DNA of 64,000 bases from Cellvibrio japonicus Ueda107 (lineage in GTDB: Bacteria > Pseudomonadota > Gammaproteobacteria > Pseudomonadales > Cellvibrionaceae): contig NC_010995.1 in NCBI RefSeq assembly GCF_000019225.1, forward strand, positions 2,612,501 through 2,676,500. Reading direction: 5' to 3'. A program made the position numbers and the translations under genes. Shown one piece after another: positions 7,922-18,183 of this stretch; position 1 is the first letter of the stretch; each line of letters begins with the position of its first letter. Below the pieces are notes generated by a model. The model was not told the origin of the DNA and did no database searches. It saw only the letters and a list, made by a program, of their open reading frames with translations.

Positions 7922-9829
7922 GTGTCTGTGAATCACTACGAACCAGCGCATGCGCGCGAACCCCAGCCGTCCGGCCCGGCGCCGAAAAAACGCGGTTTCA
8001 TTCGCCGCTTGTTCAGTTTTATTGGCGCCAGCATTACCTGGCTGCGCAATACATTGCTGAACCTGTTTTTTATACTGATTGTTATTGCCATTATTGCCGC
8101 ACTGGGTGCGGGAGCCCCCAAACCCCTGCCCACAGAATTTGCCCTGCGCCTGGCGCCTACCGGCATCCTGGTGGACCAACGCACCTACATAGATCCGACC
8201 AGCATGTTGCTATCGGATGAAAACCTGCAAGAACAGGAAACCCTGGTGCGCGATCTGATCGAAGCCATACAACAGGCCGCCACTGATAAACGTGTCAGCA
8301 TGATTGTGATTGAACCGGGCAAGCTGCTCGGCGGCGGCATCAGTAAAATCAACGAAATTGGACAGGCGCTGGAAGCCTTTAAAGCCAGCGGCAAAAAAAT
8401 CATTGCTGCCAGCCATTACTACTCACAGGATCAATATTACCTCGCCAGTTTTGCCGACGACATTTATCTACACGATATGGGCAGTGTTGAAGTCACCGGC
8501 TACGGTCGCTACATGGCCTATTACAAAACCGCACTGGACAAACTGGGGATCACCATTCACGCCTTCCGCTCCGGCAAATATAAAGATTTCCTGGAGCCCT
8601 TCCTGCGCGACAACATGTCCGACGAATCGCGCGAGCACAATAGCGCCTGGTTAAATGCACTTTGGCACAGTTACACCCAACAGGTGGAAAAAGCGCGCAA
8701 CCTGGAGCCGGGCAGCCTGAATGATTTTATTAACAACATGGACACTTACCTGAAGCAGACCCGGGGCGACAGTGCCAAATTGGCGCTGGAAAAGGGCCTG
8801 GTTGATAAATTACTCAGCCGCCAGGATATGGAGCAATTGCTCGCCGACACAGTCGGTAAGAAAAACAGCAAAGGGCTTTATAAAAATGTAAGCGTAAAAC
8901 GCTACCTGGCCGATGTGCGCAGCCAGGTTTCCCCGGAGCCAAACCTGGTGGGATTGATCACCGCTGTCGGTGGCATCCAGGATGGATCGCAGCGCCCCGG
9001 CAGCATAGGCAGTGAAAGTATGCTTAAACTGCTGCGCCAGGCGAAGGAAAATGACAATCTCAAAGCCCTGGTGATTCGGGTGGATTCGGGCGGAGGCAGC
9101 GCCTTCGCCTCAGAAATTATCCGCACAGAAATAAATGCGCTGCGCGACAAAGGCATTCCGGTATTTATCTCCATGGGCAGCGTTGCCGCGTCCGGTGGTT
9201 ACTGGATTGCCACTGCCAGTGATGAAATCTGGGCACAGCCCACCACTATCACAGGATCCATTGGTGTGTTCGGTGCGTTTCCAACCCTTGAAAAAACACT
9301 CGGTAACATGGGCATCACCAGCGATGGCATTGCCACCACCGAACTGGCAGGCAGTATGAGCATCAGCCGCCCCCTGTCACCCAAGATGGGCGATATCGTC
9401 CAGCAAAGCGTGGACAATATATACCAGCGCTTTATCCATCTGGTTGCCGAAACCCGCCAGCAAACGCCGGAGCAAATCGATGCGGTTGCACAGGGTCACG
9501 TATGGACAGGAGCCAGGGCAAAAGAATTGGGGCTGGTTGATAACCTGGGTACCCTGGAGGACACCATTGCCGCTGTTGCAGAACGTGCTGGATTGGAGAC
9601 CTACCGTGTCGAATTGGTTGAGCCACCCTTATCACCGCGCGAAGAATTACTGCGTTCCCTGGCAGAAAACAGCGCCTGGGGGTTCATACCCCATTCACTG
9701 TTGGAGTCATTGGCCTCCCTGCAACTCCTGAATAGCGTCAGCCCGATTATTAAACCGTTGCAGGAATTGCAACAGCTGAATGACCCGCAAGGTGTTTACG
9801 TAAAATGCCTGGAATGTGTGGCGCCCTAG
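7922..9829 (+). CDS. sppA: Signal peptide peptidase SppA (protease IV), 67-kDa type
   Basis: The chosen start is GTG 7922, eight bases after AAGGA. A longer frame from 7802 would overlap DUF2069 and lacks a ribosome-binding site. The 635-residue product has one N-terminal membrane anchor (LFFILIVIAIIAALGAGA) and two tandem SppA domains, like the E. coli enzyme (618 residues). The catalytic lysine is K219 in RSGKYKDFLEPF; the nucleophile is S424 in GSVAASGGYWIATASDEIWA. Spacing matches the known Lys/Ser dyad split over two domains. It degrades cleaved signal peptides in the inner membrane. The frame is intact. Confidence 0.95.
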   Translation: MSVNHYEPAHAREPQPSGPAPKKRGFIRRLFSFIGASITWLRNTLLNLFFILIVIAIIAALGAGAPKPLPTEFALRLAPTGILVDQRTYIDPTSMLLSDENLQEQETLVRDLIEAIQQAATDKRVSMIVIEPGKLLGGGISKINEIGQALEAFKASGKKIIAASHYYSQDQYYLASFADDIYLHDMGSVEVTGYGRYMAYYKTALDKLGITIHAFRSGKYKDFLEPFLRDNMSDESREHNSAWLNALWHSYTQQVEKARNLEPGSLNDFINNMDTYLKQTRGDSAKLALEKGLVDKLLSRQDMEQLLADTVGKKNSKGLYKNVSVKRYLADVRSQVSPEPNLVGLITAVGGIQDGSQRPGSIGSESMLKLLRQAKENDNLKALVIRVDSGGGSAFASEIIRTEINALRDKGIPVFISMGSVAASGGYWIATASDEIWAQPTTITGSIGVFGAFPTLEKTLGNMGITSDGIATTELAGSMSISRPLSPKMGDIVQQSVDNIYQRFIHLVAETRQQTPEQIDAVAQGHVWTGARAKELGLVDNLGTLEDTIAAVAERAGLETYRVELVEPPLSPREELLRSLAENSAWGFIPHSLLESLASLQLLNSVSPIIKPLQELQQLNDPQGVYVKCLECVAP

Positions 9830-9855
9830 CGCCACCCACTCCCCGCGTCCCTGCC

Positions 9856-9883
9856 ATCACCCGGTATATCAAAACCGGGTGAT
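9856..9883. terminator. Palindrome between convergent sppA and TonB receptor
   Basis: A perfect 10-bp inverted repeat ATCACCCGGT/ACCGGGTGAT with an eight-base loop spans the receptor stop codon. It has no clear T-run, so it may be a weak two-way terminator. Confidence 0.45.
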
Positions 9884-12232
9884 AACCCCCACTTGCACAA
9901 AACGCGGCGTCCCCAGCGAAACCGGATAACTGGGTGAAGCCGCCGTCGCATTCACAACATAGTTTTCATCTGCCGCATTCTGCACCTCAATAAAATATTC
10001 AATACGCTCATCGCGGGTCAGATACGCCGCACGCGCATTGCCAATCCAATAGGCACCCTGTTCCTGCCACTCACGTTGGTAGACATTGCCATCCAATGCA
10101 CGGGCCACTTCACCCTGGGCGGCACCCTGGCGCGCCGCATCATAGTATTGATGGCTGCGATATACCCAATCGGTTGACAATATGTAGGTACCGGCGCTGT
10201 CCGTGGGGATGCGGTATTGTGCATCCACCGAAAATTGGTGCTTGGGGGTACGGAAATAACGGTTACCACTGCGATCGACCGTTTGGGTAACACCACTCAC
10301 AGACAACAACGGATAGAAATCCACATACCTGGCATCCACCAGGCTGTAAGCCGCACGCAATTGCAGGTTCGCAGTGGGGACCCAATGAGCCTCCAGTTCC
10401 AAGCCTTTTATTTCCCCCTGGGAAGCATTTTGCGAGAAAGAGCCGGAGGGTGGATTAATCAGGTTGAGCGGATTAGGTGCCTGCACATTAAGCTGGATAT
10501 CCTTGTGGTCATAATAAAAAACGGCGGAATTGACATTGAGTGTGCCATCCAGCCAGGTGCTTTTCAGTCCCAACTCATAAGCATCCAGATATTCAGGCTC
10601 CACAACCGGGATATAAGGAACAACACCCGCAGCGATCTGCGCCGAATTCAAGGTAGGGATACTGGCGCCAAAGCCACCGGAACGATAACCGCGCGCGTAG
10701 CGGAAATAGGCCAGCGCATCGCGGTTGATTTGCCATTCCGGTGTAATATCACCCGTGACTTCATTCCAGCTATCCGCGGCACTGACTGCTTCATCGTAAT
10801 TAAATGCCGTATTCAATGCAGCGGTATTCCACCAACTGGATACATTATTGAAGGTCGTTGCACCTGTCGGAGTACGCACTGTGTGAATGGTGATGTCCTT
10901 GTCTTCATCCGTCCAGCGCAAACCTGCATTCAGGCGGAAGCTATCGGTAAACTCATATTTAACACTGCCAAAAACGGCATAGCTCTCCGCGTCCTGCCCG
11001 CGCCATGTGCGCGAATAATTACTGCGGGTCGAAGGTGCAAAAGTAGCGCTGGCGGAATCCTGGACAAAAGAGTAGCGGAAAAAATGCAACCCACCGATCC
11101 AGGTCAATGGGCCATCCTGGGGCGAAACCAGGCGCACTTCCTGAGACGCTTGTCGGGAATAATCCTCACCACGGCCAGACGTTGTGTCACGTGTCCCGGT
11201 GTAAGTGGGCGGATGGCCGGAAAAGGATTTTGAGTGACCTTCACTCTCATCATAGGAACTAATGGATGTCAGCGTAGCACCACCCAATGCCCAATTCAGT
11301 TTTACCAACGCACCTTCGGTATTGGTAATATCTTCACTTTCACCAGCGTAATAATCATCACCTGCTTTTGGGTTGGTGCCATAGGCTGGCGTAAAACCAA
11401 AGCGGTCAGCACCGCCCGGCTCACTGTGCACCTGATAGGAATAACCACCGCCCGGTTCACGCTTGTGCAAATGCACTTTAACCAAGGCATTAAACGTATC
11501 TGTCACGTTAGTAAGCCACTGTACACGCAATGCATTCTCTTCAAAGCTTGGGCCATCATTACCGGTTGCCAGGTTCCTGGCATAGCCATCATAACTATTG
11601 TGATAAAACGCAATGCGTCCGGCAGTATGCTCATTGATAGCACCGCCCAAACCACCCTGGATGGCTTTAGCCCCCCAATCGCCCAAACTGGCACGCACAT
11701 AGCCACTGGTGGCAAAATCCGGACGACGGGAAATGTAATTCACTGCACCGGCGGTAGTGTTCTTACCCCACAGGGTTCCCTGGGGACCACGCAATACTTC
11801 CACCCGCTCCAGGTCAAAGATGGGAAAAGACTGCAGGGAAGTCAGCGCCGTAAAAACTTCATCGTTATACACGCCCAACGGACTTTCTGTCGTCAGGTTT
11901 GGATCGTTGGAACCTATGCCGCGAATAAACCAGCGCGGACGCGAAAAACCGCTCTGCTGCCCGGATAAACCCGGCGCCAGGCGTTGCACATCATTGGAAC
12001 TGGAGAGGCCTCGCTCAAGCACCTGGTCACCGCCGATGACCGCAATTGCCAAGGGTACCGATTGCACAGACTGCTCGCGTTTTTGTGCGGTAACAACAAC
12101 GGCCTTGAGGCGTTTTGCATCCTGGCTTTGCGCTTCTTCGTTCGTTTTTTTACTCTCTTGCGCTTGGCTGCTGAGCGATATGGATGCAGTAGCCAACAGC
12201 GCGGCATACAGCACATTAGATTTAAATGGCAT
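9869..12232 (-). CDS. TonB-dependent outer-membrane receptor
   Basis: ATG 12232 is preferred over an upstream ATG at 12247 because GAGG sits nine bases before it and the signal peptide then begins cleanly (MPFKSNVLYAALLATASISL). The 787-residue product has a TonB-box-like 'KAVVVTAQKREQSVQSVPLA', a plug with 'RPRWFIRGIGS' and 'DLERVEVLRGPQGTLWGKNT', and a beta-barrel ending in the aromatic C-terminus 'VQVGVITRF'. There is no STN domain. The substrate is unknown. Its plug closely resembles the receptor at 58764 in the sulfur locus. It is divergent from a yej-like ABC importer, so the two may once have handled the same substrate. Confidence 0.9.
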   Translation of the reverse strand: MPFKSNVLYAALLATASISLSSQAQESKKTNEEAQSQDAKRLKAVVVTAQKREQSVQSVPLAIAVIGGDQVLERGLSSSNDVQRLAPGLSGQQSGFSRPRWFIRGIGSNDPNLTTESPLGVYNDEVFTALTSLQSFPIFDLERVEVLRGPQGTLWGKNTTAGAVNYISRRPDFATSGYVRASLGDWGAKAIQGGLGGAINEHTAGRIAFYHNSYDGYARNLATGNDGPSFEENALRVQWLTNVTDTFNALVKVHLHKREPGGGYSYQVHSEPGGADRFGFTPAYGTNPKAGDDYYAGESEDITNTEGALVKLNWALGGATLTSISSYDESEGHSKSFSGHPPTYTGTRDTTSGRGEDYSRQASQEVRLVSPQDGPLTWIGGLHFFRYSFVQDSASATFAPSTRSNYSRTWRGQDAESYAVFGSVKYEFTDSFRLNAGLRWTDEDKDITIHTVRTPTGATTFNNVSSWWNTAALNTAFNYDEAVSAADSWNEVTGDITPEWQINRDALAYFRYARGYRSGGFGASIPTLNSAQIAAGVVPYIPVVEPEYLDAYELGLKSTWLDGTLNVNSAVFYYDHKDIQLNVQAPNPLNLINPPSGSFSQNASQGEIKGLELEAHWVPTANLQLRAAYSLVDARYVDFYPLLSVSGVTQTVDRSGNRYFRTPKHQFSVDAQYRIPTDSAGTYILSTDWVYRSHQYYDAARQGAAQGEVARALDGNVYQREWQEQGAYWIGNARAAYLTRDERIEYFIEVQNAADENYVVNATAASPSYPVSLGTPRFVQVGVITRF

Positions 12233-12593
12233 GCGACTTTCCCTCATTGTTCCAGGCTATGGTCATAGCAATTAATAATTACTTAACACAACAAATCGCC
12301 ACCAAAGCAAATAACACGCCAATAAAAAAACGGAGGAAAATCAATGCGGATAATCAATTTACACAGATTGTATTGTTGTTGAATCAACGCGCGCTGTTTA
12401 AATATCAACAACATTTCCTGCCATCACCGATCGACAAACAGAAAAACTTTCCTTTACAACTGCTACGTCACTGCCTGTGTGAATAGAAATAACATTGGTA
12501 TGAATTCTGCCTAATAGCCCCACAATAGAAATAAGTGTGCAAAAAGCAAAACCTCATCCAGGTTTCTATGCTCACAACCAGGAATCTAAATTC
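12233..12593. promoter_or_regulatory. Divergent intergenic region with a weak sigma-54-like site before yejB
   Basis: This 361-base AT-rich region separates the receptor and yejB. At 12496-12511 the plus strand reads TGGTATGAATTCTGCC. It has the GG-N10-GC frame of sigma-54 promoters and shares TGGTATG with the better site at 47656, but it departs from consensus at three conserved bases. No other sites were recognised. Confidence 0.3.
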
Positions 12594-13658
12594 ATGTGGC
12601 AATACTTAATCAAGCGCTTACTTGTCATGGTGCCCACGCTGTTGGGCATACTGACGCTCACCTTTATTGTGATGCAATTTATGCCCGGCGGCCCGGTAGA
12701 ACATATGCTGGCGCAATTGGATAGCCATGGCGCCCGCTCCGGTGCCGACACCGGTGAAAGCGCCAGTGGAGGCTGGAACTACAGCGGCCGGCGCGGCATA
12801 GATGCACAACAGGTGGAGCAAATCAAAACCCTGTATGGTTTTGATCAGCCGCCGCTGGAACGCTATTGGCATATGTTAAAGAATTTCCTGCACTTTGAGC
12901 TGGGCGATAGCTATTACCACCACCAGAGTGTGGCGTCGCTTATCCAGGAAAAGCTGGCAGTCACCGTTTCCCTCGGCGTATGGACATTTTTCCTGACCTA
13001 TCTGATCTCTGTACCCCTGGGTGTTGCCAAAGCCGTGCGCGCCGGCTCGCGCTTCGATTTTATTACCAGCCTGCTGGTATTAATCGGCTATGCCATGCCA
13101 GGATTTATTTTGGGTGTAATGCTCATTGTGTTGTTTGGCGGAGGTTCTTTCTGGGACATCTTTCCCCTGCGTGGTTTAACTTCCGATAACTGGCATGAGC
13201 TGGGCACCAGCGACAAGATCCTCGATTACCTCTGGCATGTCACGCTGCCGGTGACAGCGTCGGTAGTTAGCCTGTTCGCCATTAAAACCCTGCTGACCAA
13301 AAACATGTTCCTCGAAGAAATTCGCCGCCAATATGTGCTTACAGCACGCGCCAAGGGACTCTCGGAGCGACGCGTTCTCTGGAAACATATATTCCGCAAT
13401 GCCCTGCTGCCGCTGGTGACCGGTTTTCCCGGCACCTTTATCGGTGCGTTTTTTACCGGCAGCCTATTAATTGAAACCCTGTTCTCGCTCGACGGTTTAG
13501 GGCTGCTGTCGTACGAGTCCATCAACAATCGCGATTATCCTGTCGTGCTGGGCACCCTCTACTTATTTACCCTGATAGGTTTGCTGATCAAATTATTGGG
13601 GGATATTGCCTATGTCCTGGTGGATCCACGCATCAAGTTCTCGGCACAGGAAGCATGA
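12594..13658 (+). CDS. yejB: Peptide/microcin-C-type ABC transporter permease
   Basis: ATG 12594 begins at the first membrane helix (MWQYLIKRLLVMVPTLLG), as in YejB; an upstream in-frame start at 12537 would add an unlikely tail. The 354-residue product (E. coli YejB is about 364) has six hydrophobic segments, 'FIVMQFMPGGPVEHMLAQL', and the inner-membrane coupling loop 'LTARAKGLSERRVLWKHIFR', which contacts the ATPase. YejABEF imports peptides such as microcin C. The gene is intact, but its partners are not: yejE is truncated right after it and no ATPase gene is present, so transport by this copy is doubtful. Confidence 0.92.
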   Translation: MWQYLIKRLLVMVPTLLGILTLTFIVMQFMPGGPVEHMLAQLDSHGARSGADTGESASGGWNYSGRRGIDAQQVEQIKTLYGFDQPPLERYWHMLKNFLHFELGDSYYHHQSVASLIQEKLAVTVSLGVWTFFLTYLISVPLGVAKAVRAGSRFDFITSLLVLIGYAMPGFILGVMLIVLFGGGSFWDIFPLRGLTSDNWHELGTSDKILDYLWHVTLPVTASVVSLFAIKTLLTKNMFLEEIRRQYVLTARAKGLSERRVLWKHIFRNALLPLVTGFPGTFIGAFFTGSLLIETLFSLDGLGLLSYESINNRDYPVVLGTLYLFTLIGLLIKLLGDIAYVLVDPRIKFSAQEA

Positions 13659-13790
13659 CCATGAATGCCCCACTGTTATCCCCCACCGCTATCGAGCGGA
13701 CCACCCTGTCTCCCACTCAAACCTCCACTGCAGATGTTGAGCCGATTACCCGAGCTGCACGATTATCACCGGGCCAACGTATTTGGCAGC
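13655..13790 (+). pseudogene. yejE: yejE fragment (first ~45 codons), fused to yejA
   Basis: The start overlaps the yejB stop by four bases (ATGA), the normal arrangement for a coupled second permease. About 45 codons are readable, ending in 'RLSPGQRIWQR'. This resembles the cytosolic N-terminus of YejE just before its first membrane helix. The rest (some 300 codons) is missing, and the sequence passes straight into yejA in another frame. Reading on in the yejE frame meets a stop at 13855. No permease can be made. The break lies between about 13780 and 13800. Confidence 0.8.
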
Positions 13791-15543
13791 GCATGGTTTT
13801 GCGCAGTTCGGCAATCCCAAATATCCATCCGGTTTTAGCCATTTCGAGTATGTAAATCCCGATGCTCCCAAAGGTGGTGTACTCAACCTGTCCAACACCG
13901 GTGCCAATAGCAGCTTCGATAAATTCAATCCCTTTAGCCTGAAAGGGCGGCCGGCACCCGGCCTGATGGAATTAATATTTGAAACACTCACTGTATACAG
14001 CCTGGACGAACGCAATACCCAATACGGCCTGCTGGCAGATGACATCGATGTTGCCGGGGATTTTACCTGGGTCATCTTTCGCCTTAATTCCCAGGCACGC
14101 TTTTCCAACGGCGACCCGGTAACGGCAGAGGATGTGAAATATTCCTATGATACGTTAAGCAGCCCTGCTGCCAGCCCCATCTTTGCCGCCTATTTTTCCG
14201 AGATTAAGCGTGTAGAAATTATCGACCCGTTGAAAGTGCGTTTTGTCTTTTCCCGCCCAGGTCGCGACCTGCCCTTTGTTGCAGGCAGCTTGCCGGTCTT
14301 TTCCCCCAAATGGGGTTTAACGGAAAACGGTGAGCGAGTTCCCTTTGCGCAATTGCGCAATGAACCTCCCATTGCCACCGGCCCCTATCGCATTGAACGC
14401 GCCATCGAATCGCGCGGTATCACCTATGCCCGCAACCCCGATTACTGGGGCAAGGATATTCCCGTCCGCCGCGGGACACTCAACTTCGACCAGGTGGTTT
14501 ACAAACTCTACAAAGACCGCGATACCCAGGTATCTGCATTGCGTGCCGGGCAATACGATTTCTTTATGGAACACCAGATGCGCTACTGGTGTTGCCAATA
14601 TATTGGGCACCGTTTCGATACAGGCGAATTAATCAAAGAGAAAGTACCCCACCAAAATCCACCGGCCATGGTCGGCCATGGTTTTAACCTGCGCCACGAG
14701 CGCTTCCAGAACCCCAAGGTACGTGAAGCACTGAATTACGCACTGGATTTTGAATGGGTAAACCAAAAAATTTTCGATAATCACTTTGGCCGGGTATACA
14801 GTTATTTTGCTACGACACCACTGGCGGCCAGCGGTCTGCCTAGCAAAGCGGAATTGGCAATACTGGCGCCCTGGCGCAACCAGCTGGACCCGGCTGTTTT
14901 TGGCCCGATGGTGGAACTGCCAAGCACCAAACCACCCTCCAGCCTGCGTAAAAACCTGTTGCATGCCCTTAAACTTTTTGGCGAAGCCGGCTGGTATTAT
15001 CGCGACAATGCCCTGCGCAATGACCAAGGGGAACCCTTTGTCATTGAAGTCAGTGGTGCGCGCGGTGCCAATATGCTGATGGATCCCTATTACCTCAACC
15101 TGGGCAAGATCGGTATTGAAGTCAAGCGCCGCCAATCCGACCCGGCCACCGGGCGCAAGCTGATGCAGGAATTCAAATTCGACTTTGCGCCTATCGGTTT
15201 GCGCGAAGCGCGCATGCCCGGCGCGGAACTCTGGCGCAAATTCAACAGCGCCGATGCCGATGTGCAGGGCTCGGAAAACATCCTTGGCGTAAAATCGCCG
15301 GTGATCGATGCGCTGATTCTGAAATTGATGGATGCGCAGTCCTACGAGGAAATGGAAACCACTGCGCGGGCGCTGGATCGCGTATTGATGCACGGCCATT
15401 ACATCCAGCCCTGGCGCTACCTCACCCACCACCACATCATCTACCACAAGCGCCTGCAACGGCCGGCTACCCTGCCGCTTTACTTCAACGCCAATGAATG
15501 GGTGATCAGCACCTGGTGGGATTCAACCCTGGAAACGCCATAG
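13783..15543 (+). pseudogene. yejA: yejA-type peptide-binding protein lacking its signal peptide
   Basis: From 'AAHGFAQFGNPKYPSGF' and 'FEYVNPDAPKGGVLNLS' to the C-terminal 'LPLYFNANEWVISTWW' the frame is a nearly complete SBP_bac_5/YejA solute-binding protein (about 585 codons). What is missing is the first 20-25 residues: start codon, ribosome-binding site and signal peptide. Only a TTG at 13783 could serve as start. It lies out of frame inside the yejE fragment and has no Shine-Dalgarno. Without export, the protein could not capture periplasmic peptide. The body shows no frameshift, so the damage may be recent. Confidence 0.8.
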
Positions 15544-15608
15544 TACATAAGCCTGTTGATTCCATAGGGCAGCTTGTATATCCATATCCAACAATAGATT
15601 TTATGGCA

Positions 15609-15642
15609 TGATCCAGCTACGCCCGCAGGCCTCGCTGGATCA
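15609..15642. terminator. Inverted repeat between convergent yejA and receptor genes
   Basis: A 9-bp stem TGATCCAGC/GCTGGATCA encloses a 16-base loop. There is no T-run, so termination is only a guess. Confidence 0.35.
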
Positions 15643-15658
15643 TCGGTTGGCAATAGCG

Positions 15659-18097
15659 TCAGAAGCTGTATTTCAGATTAAGGAAAACACTGCGTGACTC
15701 ACCAAACCAGCCTTCGTTGCGAATGCTGGTGAAGTAGGTCTTATCAAACAGGTTATTGATATTGAGGGTCGCGCTCAGCTGCGAATTGAACTCATAGCGT
15801 GCCATGACATCCACCACCGTCACACTGCCCTGGGTAAAACCCGTCCAGTCGCTGATGGTCCCATCCAGCCAGCGCAGGTTGCCGCCAATACTCAAACCAT
15901 CCAGCCATTCATGCGCGCGATACTGGGTAAAAAACTTGAAGGTTTTTTGCGCAACATGCGTCAGGCGCGGTTTTCCTTTGGCGTCGCGCGGATCGTTATC
16001 GCTGTACCCACCACCCACTTGCCAACTGCCGGAGAGCTGGCCTGAAATTTCCAGTTCGTAACCGGTGGTTTCCGTTCCATCGATACCTTGATACACGTAG
16101 CGGCCGGTCGGCCCGTAATTCACCGAACCACCGGGGCCTGGCACATACTCGGGCACATTGTCCTGTTGGGTTTTGTAGTAAGTCGCGAGGATATTGAGCT
16201 TGTCATCAAAAAATGCCAGTTTGGCACCACCCTCAAGGTTTGAACCTTCCGCAGGTTCAAGCAGGTCGCCATTGGCATCGTAAACAGTGGCGGGATTAAA
16301 AATATCGGTGTAGCTGGCATAGAGCGAAAGGTAGTCGGTGAAATCAAGCACTATGCCGGCATAGGGTGTCACCACCGAAGATTCCCTGCTGGTTGTGCCG
16401 CGCGTAACACCACCACCAGCGCTAGTAGAATCCGAGCGCGTTTCCCAGTTGCTGAGGCGGCTGCCCAAAATCACAGAGACGGAATCCGTCGGTTTCAAAC
16501 GGGTGGCCATATAGGCGCCGCTCTGCTCTTCATAGGTCGCCCAGCCGCCTCCCGAGGGGCTGACATCCAGCTTTTTAAATTTACCCGTTTTGATGAGCGC
16601 ATCCAGGTCATCAATCGGCTCCTCGCTGTAGTTGTAGTTCAAACCATCCTCTTCGAGCCGTAAATAGCTGCCCCCCAACACCAGGTCATGTTGGCGGCCG
16701 AATAAGTGGTAAGTTCCCACCGCATGTAAATTGACGGAGTCCTGCTCGGGTTTTCCTCCCCAGCGATTGGCCGCCACCACATCCTCTAAAAACCAGTCGC
16801 CATCCGCCAACGCGGTAGTTGGCATGACGCTGTCGTATTCGCGTTTGGATTTTTCCAGGTCGAGCTTCACGCGCCAGCCGTTATCAAAATAATGTTCCAG
16901 GGTTGAAAATACCGAGAGGTTTTCACGGGTGTGATAACCCCAGTCCGGGGTGAGGTTGGTACTGGCGGTAAAGTGGGTACGAGTGCCATCGGGGTAAAAA
17001 ATCGGCGCGCCGAAACGGTCGCCACCGGTGGATTCGTGGTGCTGGTATTCAATACCGAAGGACAACAAGGTGGATTCTGCAATATTGGTTTCAATCACGC
17101 CGTAGAGAATGTCTTTCTGCAATGCCAGGCGATCCATTTCCAATTCATTGTCTTGCCATACAGCAACCAAGCGACCGCGCAGATTACCGCTCTCGGTTAA
17201 GGGGCCGCTCACATCCCCTTCAAGGCGCTGGTGATTCCATGAACCGTATTTGCCGGACACATAAGCCTGGAATTCGGTGGTTGGTAATTTGCGTACCAGG
17301 TTAACCGCCCCGGATGGCTGGCCGACACCGTTCAGCAAACCACTCGCGCCGCGCACCACTTCCACCCGGTCAAAAATCGCCATATCGGCAATATCATTCT
17401 GGAAACCAAAACGGGTCGAGCGGGCAACACCATCCACCTGATAGTTTTCCAAAGGAAAACCGCGTGAATAGATAATATTGTTATCCGATCCGGTCGGCCC
17501 GCTCTTGCTGAGTACCAGGCCCACGGTCTGGTCGAGGGCTTCGGATATTTCGTCCATACCCTGATCCTCAATCCGCTGGCGGGTAATCACCGTGACCGAT
17601 TGCGGGGTTTCGCGGATTGACATATCCAGGCGTGTTGCCGTGTTGGTCAAACCGGTGGTGTAGGAGCCAGTGCCTTCGGTGGTACTTTCTACACGCACAG
17701 TTGGCAATATCACTTTGGGCGCTGCTTTTTCCAAGCGATAACTGCCGCTTGCTGCGTGATAGCGCGCTTCCAATCCTGTGCCGCGCAATAAAATGCCAAA
17801 GCCTTCATCCAGGCTGTAATTGCCTTTTAATCCAGCCGATTGTTGATTGGCAATTTCCTGTGGATCAAAGGTGAAGGATACGCCAGACGCAAGCGCGAAA
17901 CGATTCAGGGTATCAGCCAGAGAACCGGCAGGAATATCGTAAACCCGTTGCTGGTGGGCTTCGCCCGCCGCCTGTCCTTGGGTAGTCGTCTGGGCAACCG
18001 CTGTCAGCACCGGCAAGCTGGATGCGCACAGCAGACTGGCCAAAAGCATGGATGGCACAGGATAGCGTGAAGCGGAAAGGCGCTGTTTCATAATCAT
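15659..18097 (-). CDS. FecA-like TonB receptor with STN signalling domain (module 1)
   Basis: The 812-residue protein begins with a signal peptide, then an STN (secretin/TonB short N-terminal) domain near residues 48-122 ('YDIPAGSLADTLNRFALASG'). This domain passes the ligand signal to the FecR partner. The plug follows, with 'RETPQSVTVITRQRIEDQG' and 'FDRVEVVRGASGLLNGVGQP', features of the FpvA/FoxA/FhuE group of ferrisiderophore receptors. The barrel ends 'RSVFLNLKYSF'. It lies 86 bases downstream of fecR and fecI on the same strand, so its transcription is probably triggered by its own ligand through FecI. The siderophore cannot be named. Confidence 0.9.
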   Translation of the reverse strand: MIMKQRLSASRYPVPSMLLASLLCASSLPVLTAVAQTTTQGQAAGEAHQQRVYDIPAGSLADTLNRFALASGVSFTFDPQEIANQQSAGLKGNYSLDEGFGILLRGTGLEARYHAASGSYRLEKAAPKVILPTVRVESTTEGTGSYTTGLTNTATRLDMSIRETPQSVTVITRQRIEDQGMDEISEALDQTVGLVLSKSGPTGSDNNIIYSRGFPLENYQVDGVARSTRFGFQNDIADMAIFDRVEVVRGASGLLNGVGQPSGAVNLVRKLPTTEFQAYVSGKYGSWNHQRLEGDVSGPLTESGNLRGRLVAVWQDNELEMDRLALQKDILYGVIETNIAESTLLSFGIEYQHHESTGGDRFGAPIFYPDGTRTHFTASTNLTPDWGYHTRENLSVFSTLEHYFDNGWRVKLDLEKSKREYDSVMPTTALADGDWFLEDVVAANRWGGKPEQDSVNLHAVGTYHLFGRQHDLVLGGSYLRLEEDGLNYNYSEEPIDDLDALIKTGKFKKLDVSPSGGGWATYEEQSGAYMATRLKPTDSVSVILGSRLSNWETRSDSTSAGGGVTRGTTSRESSVVTPYAGIVLDFTDYLSLYASYTDIFNPATVYDANGDLLEPAEGSNLEGGAKLAFFDDKLNILATYYKTQQDNVPEYVPGPGGSVNYGPTGRYVYQGIDGTETTGYELEISGQLSGSWQVGGGYSDNDPRDAKGKPRLTHVAQKTFKFFTQYRAHEWLDGLSIGGNLRWLDGTISDWTGFTQGSVTVVDVMARYEFNSQLSATLNINNLFDKTYFTSIRNEGWFGESRSVFLNLKYSF

Positions 18098-18183
18098 GAG
18101 AGTCCTGTTTTTGGGGATGTGTGTGTTTTTGCATCCTCAAAGCCGGACAAACGAAAAAAAAGGGCAGATTTTTTTAAAAATTT

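Noticed and set aside
11234..11968. Long plus-strand frames opposite the receptor gene at 9869
   Set aside because: They are antisense shadows of the receptor; barrel codon usage leaves long open frames on the other strand.
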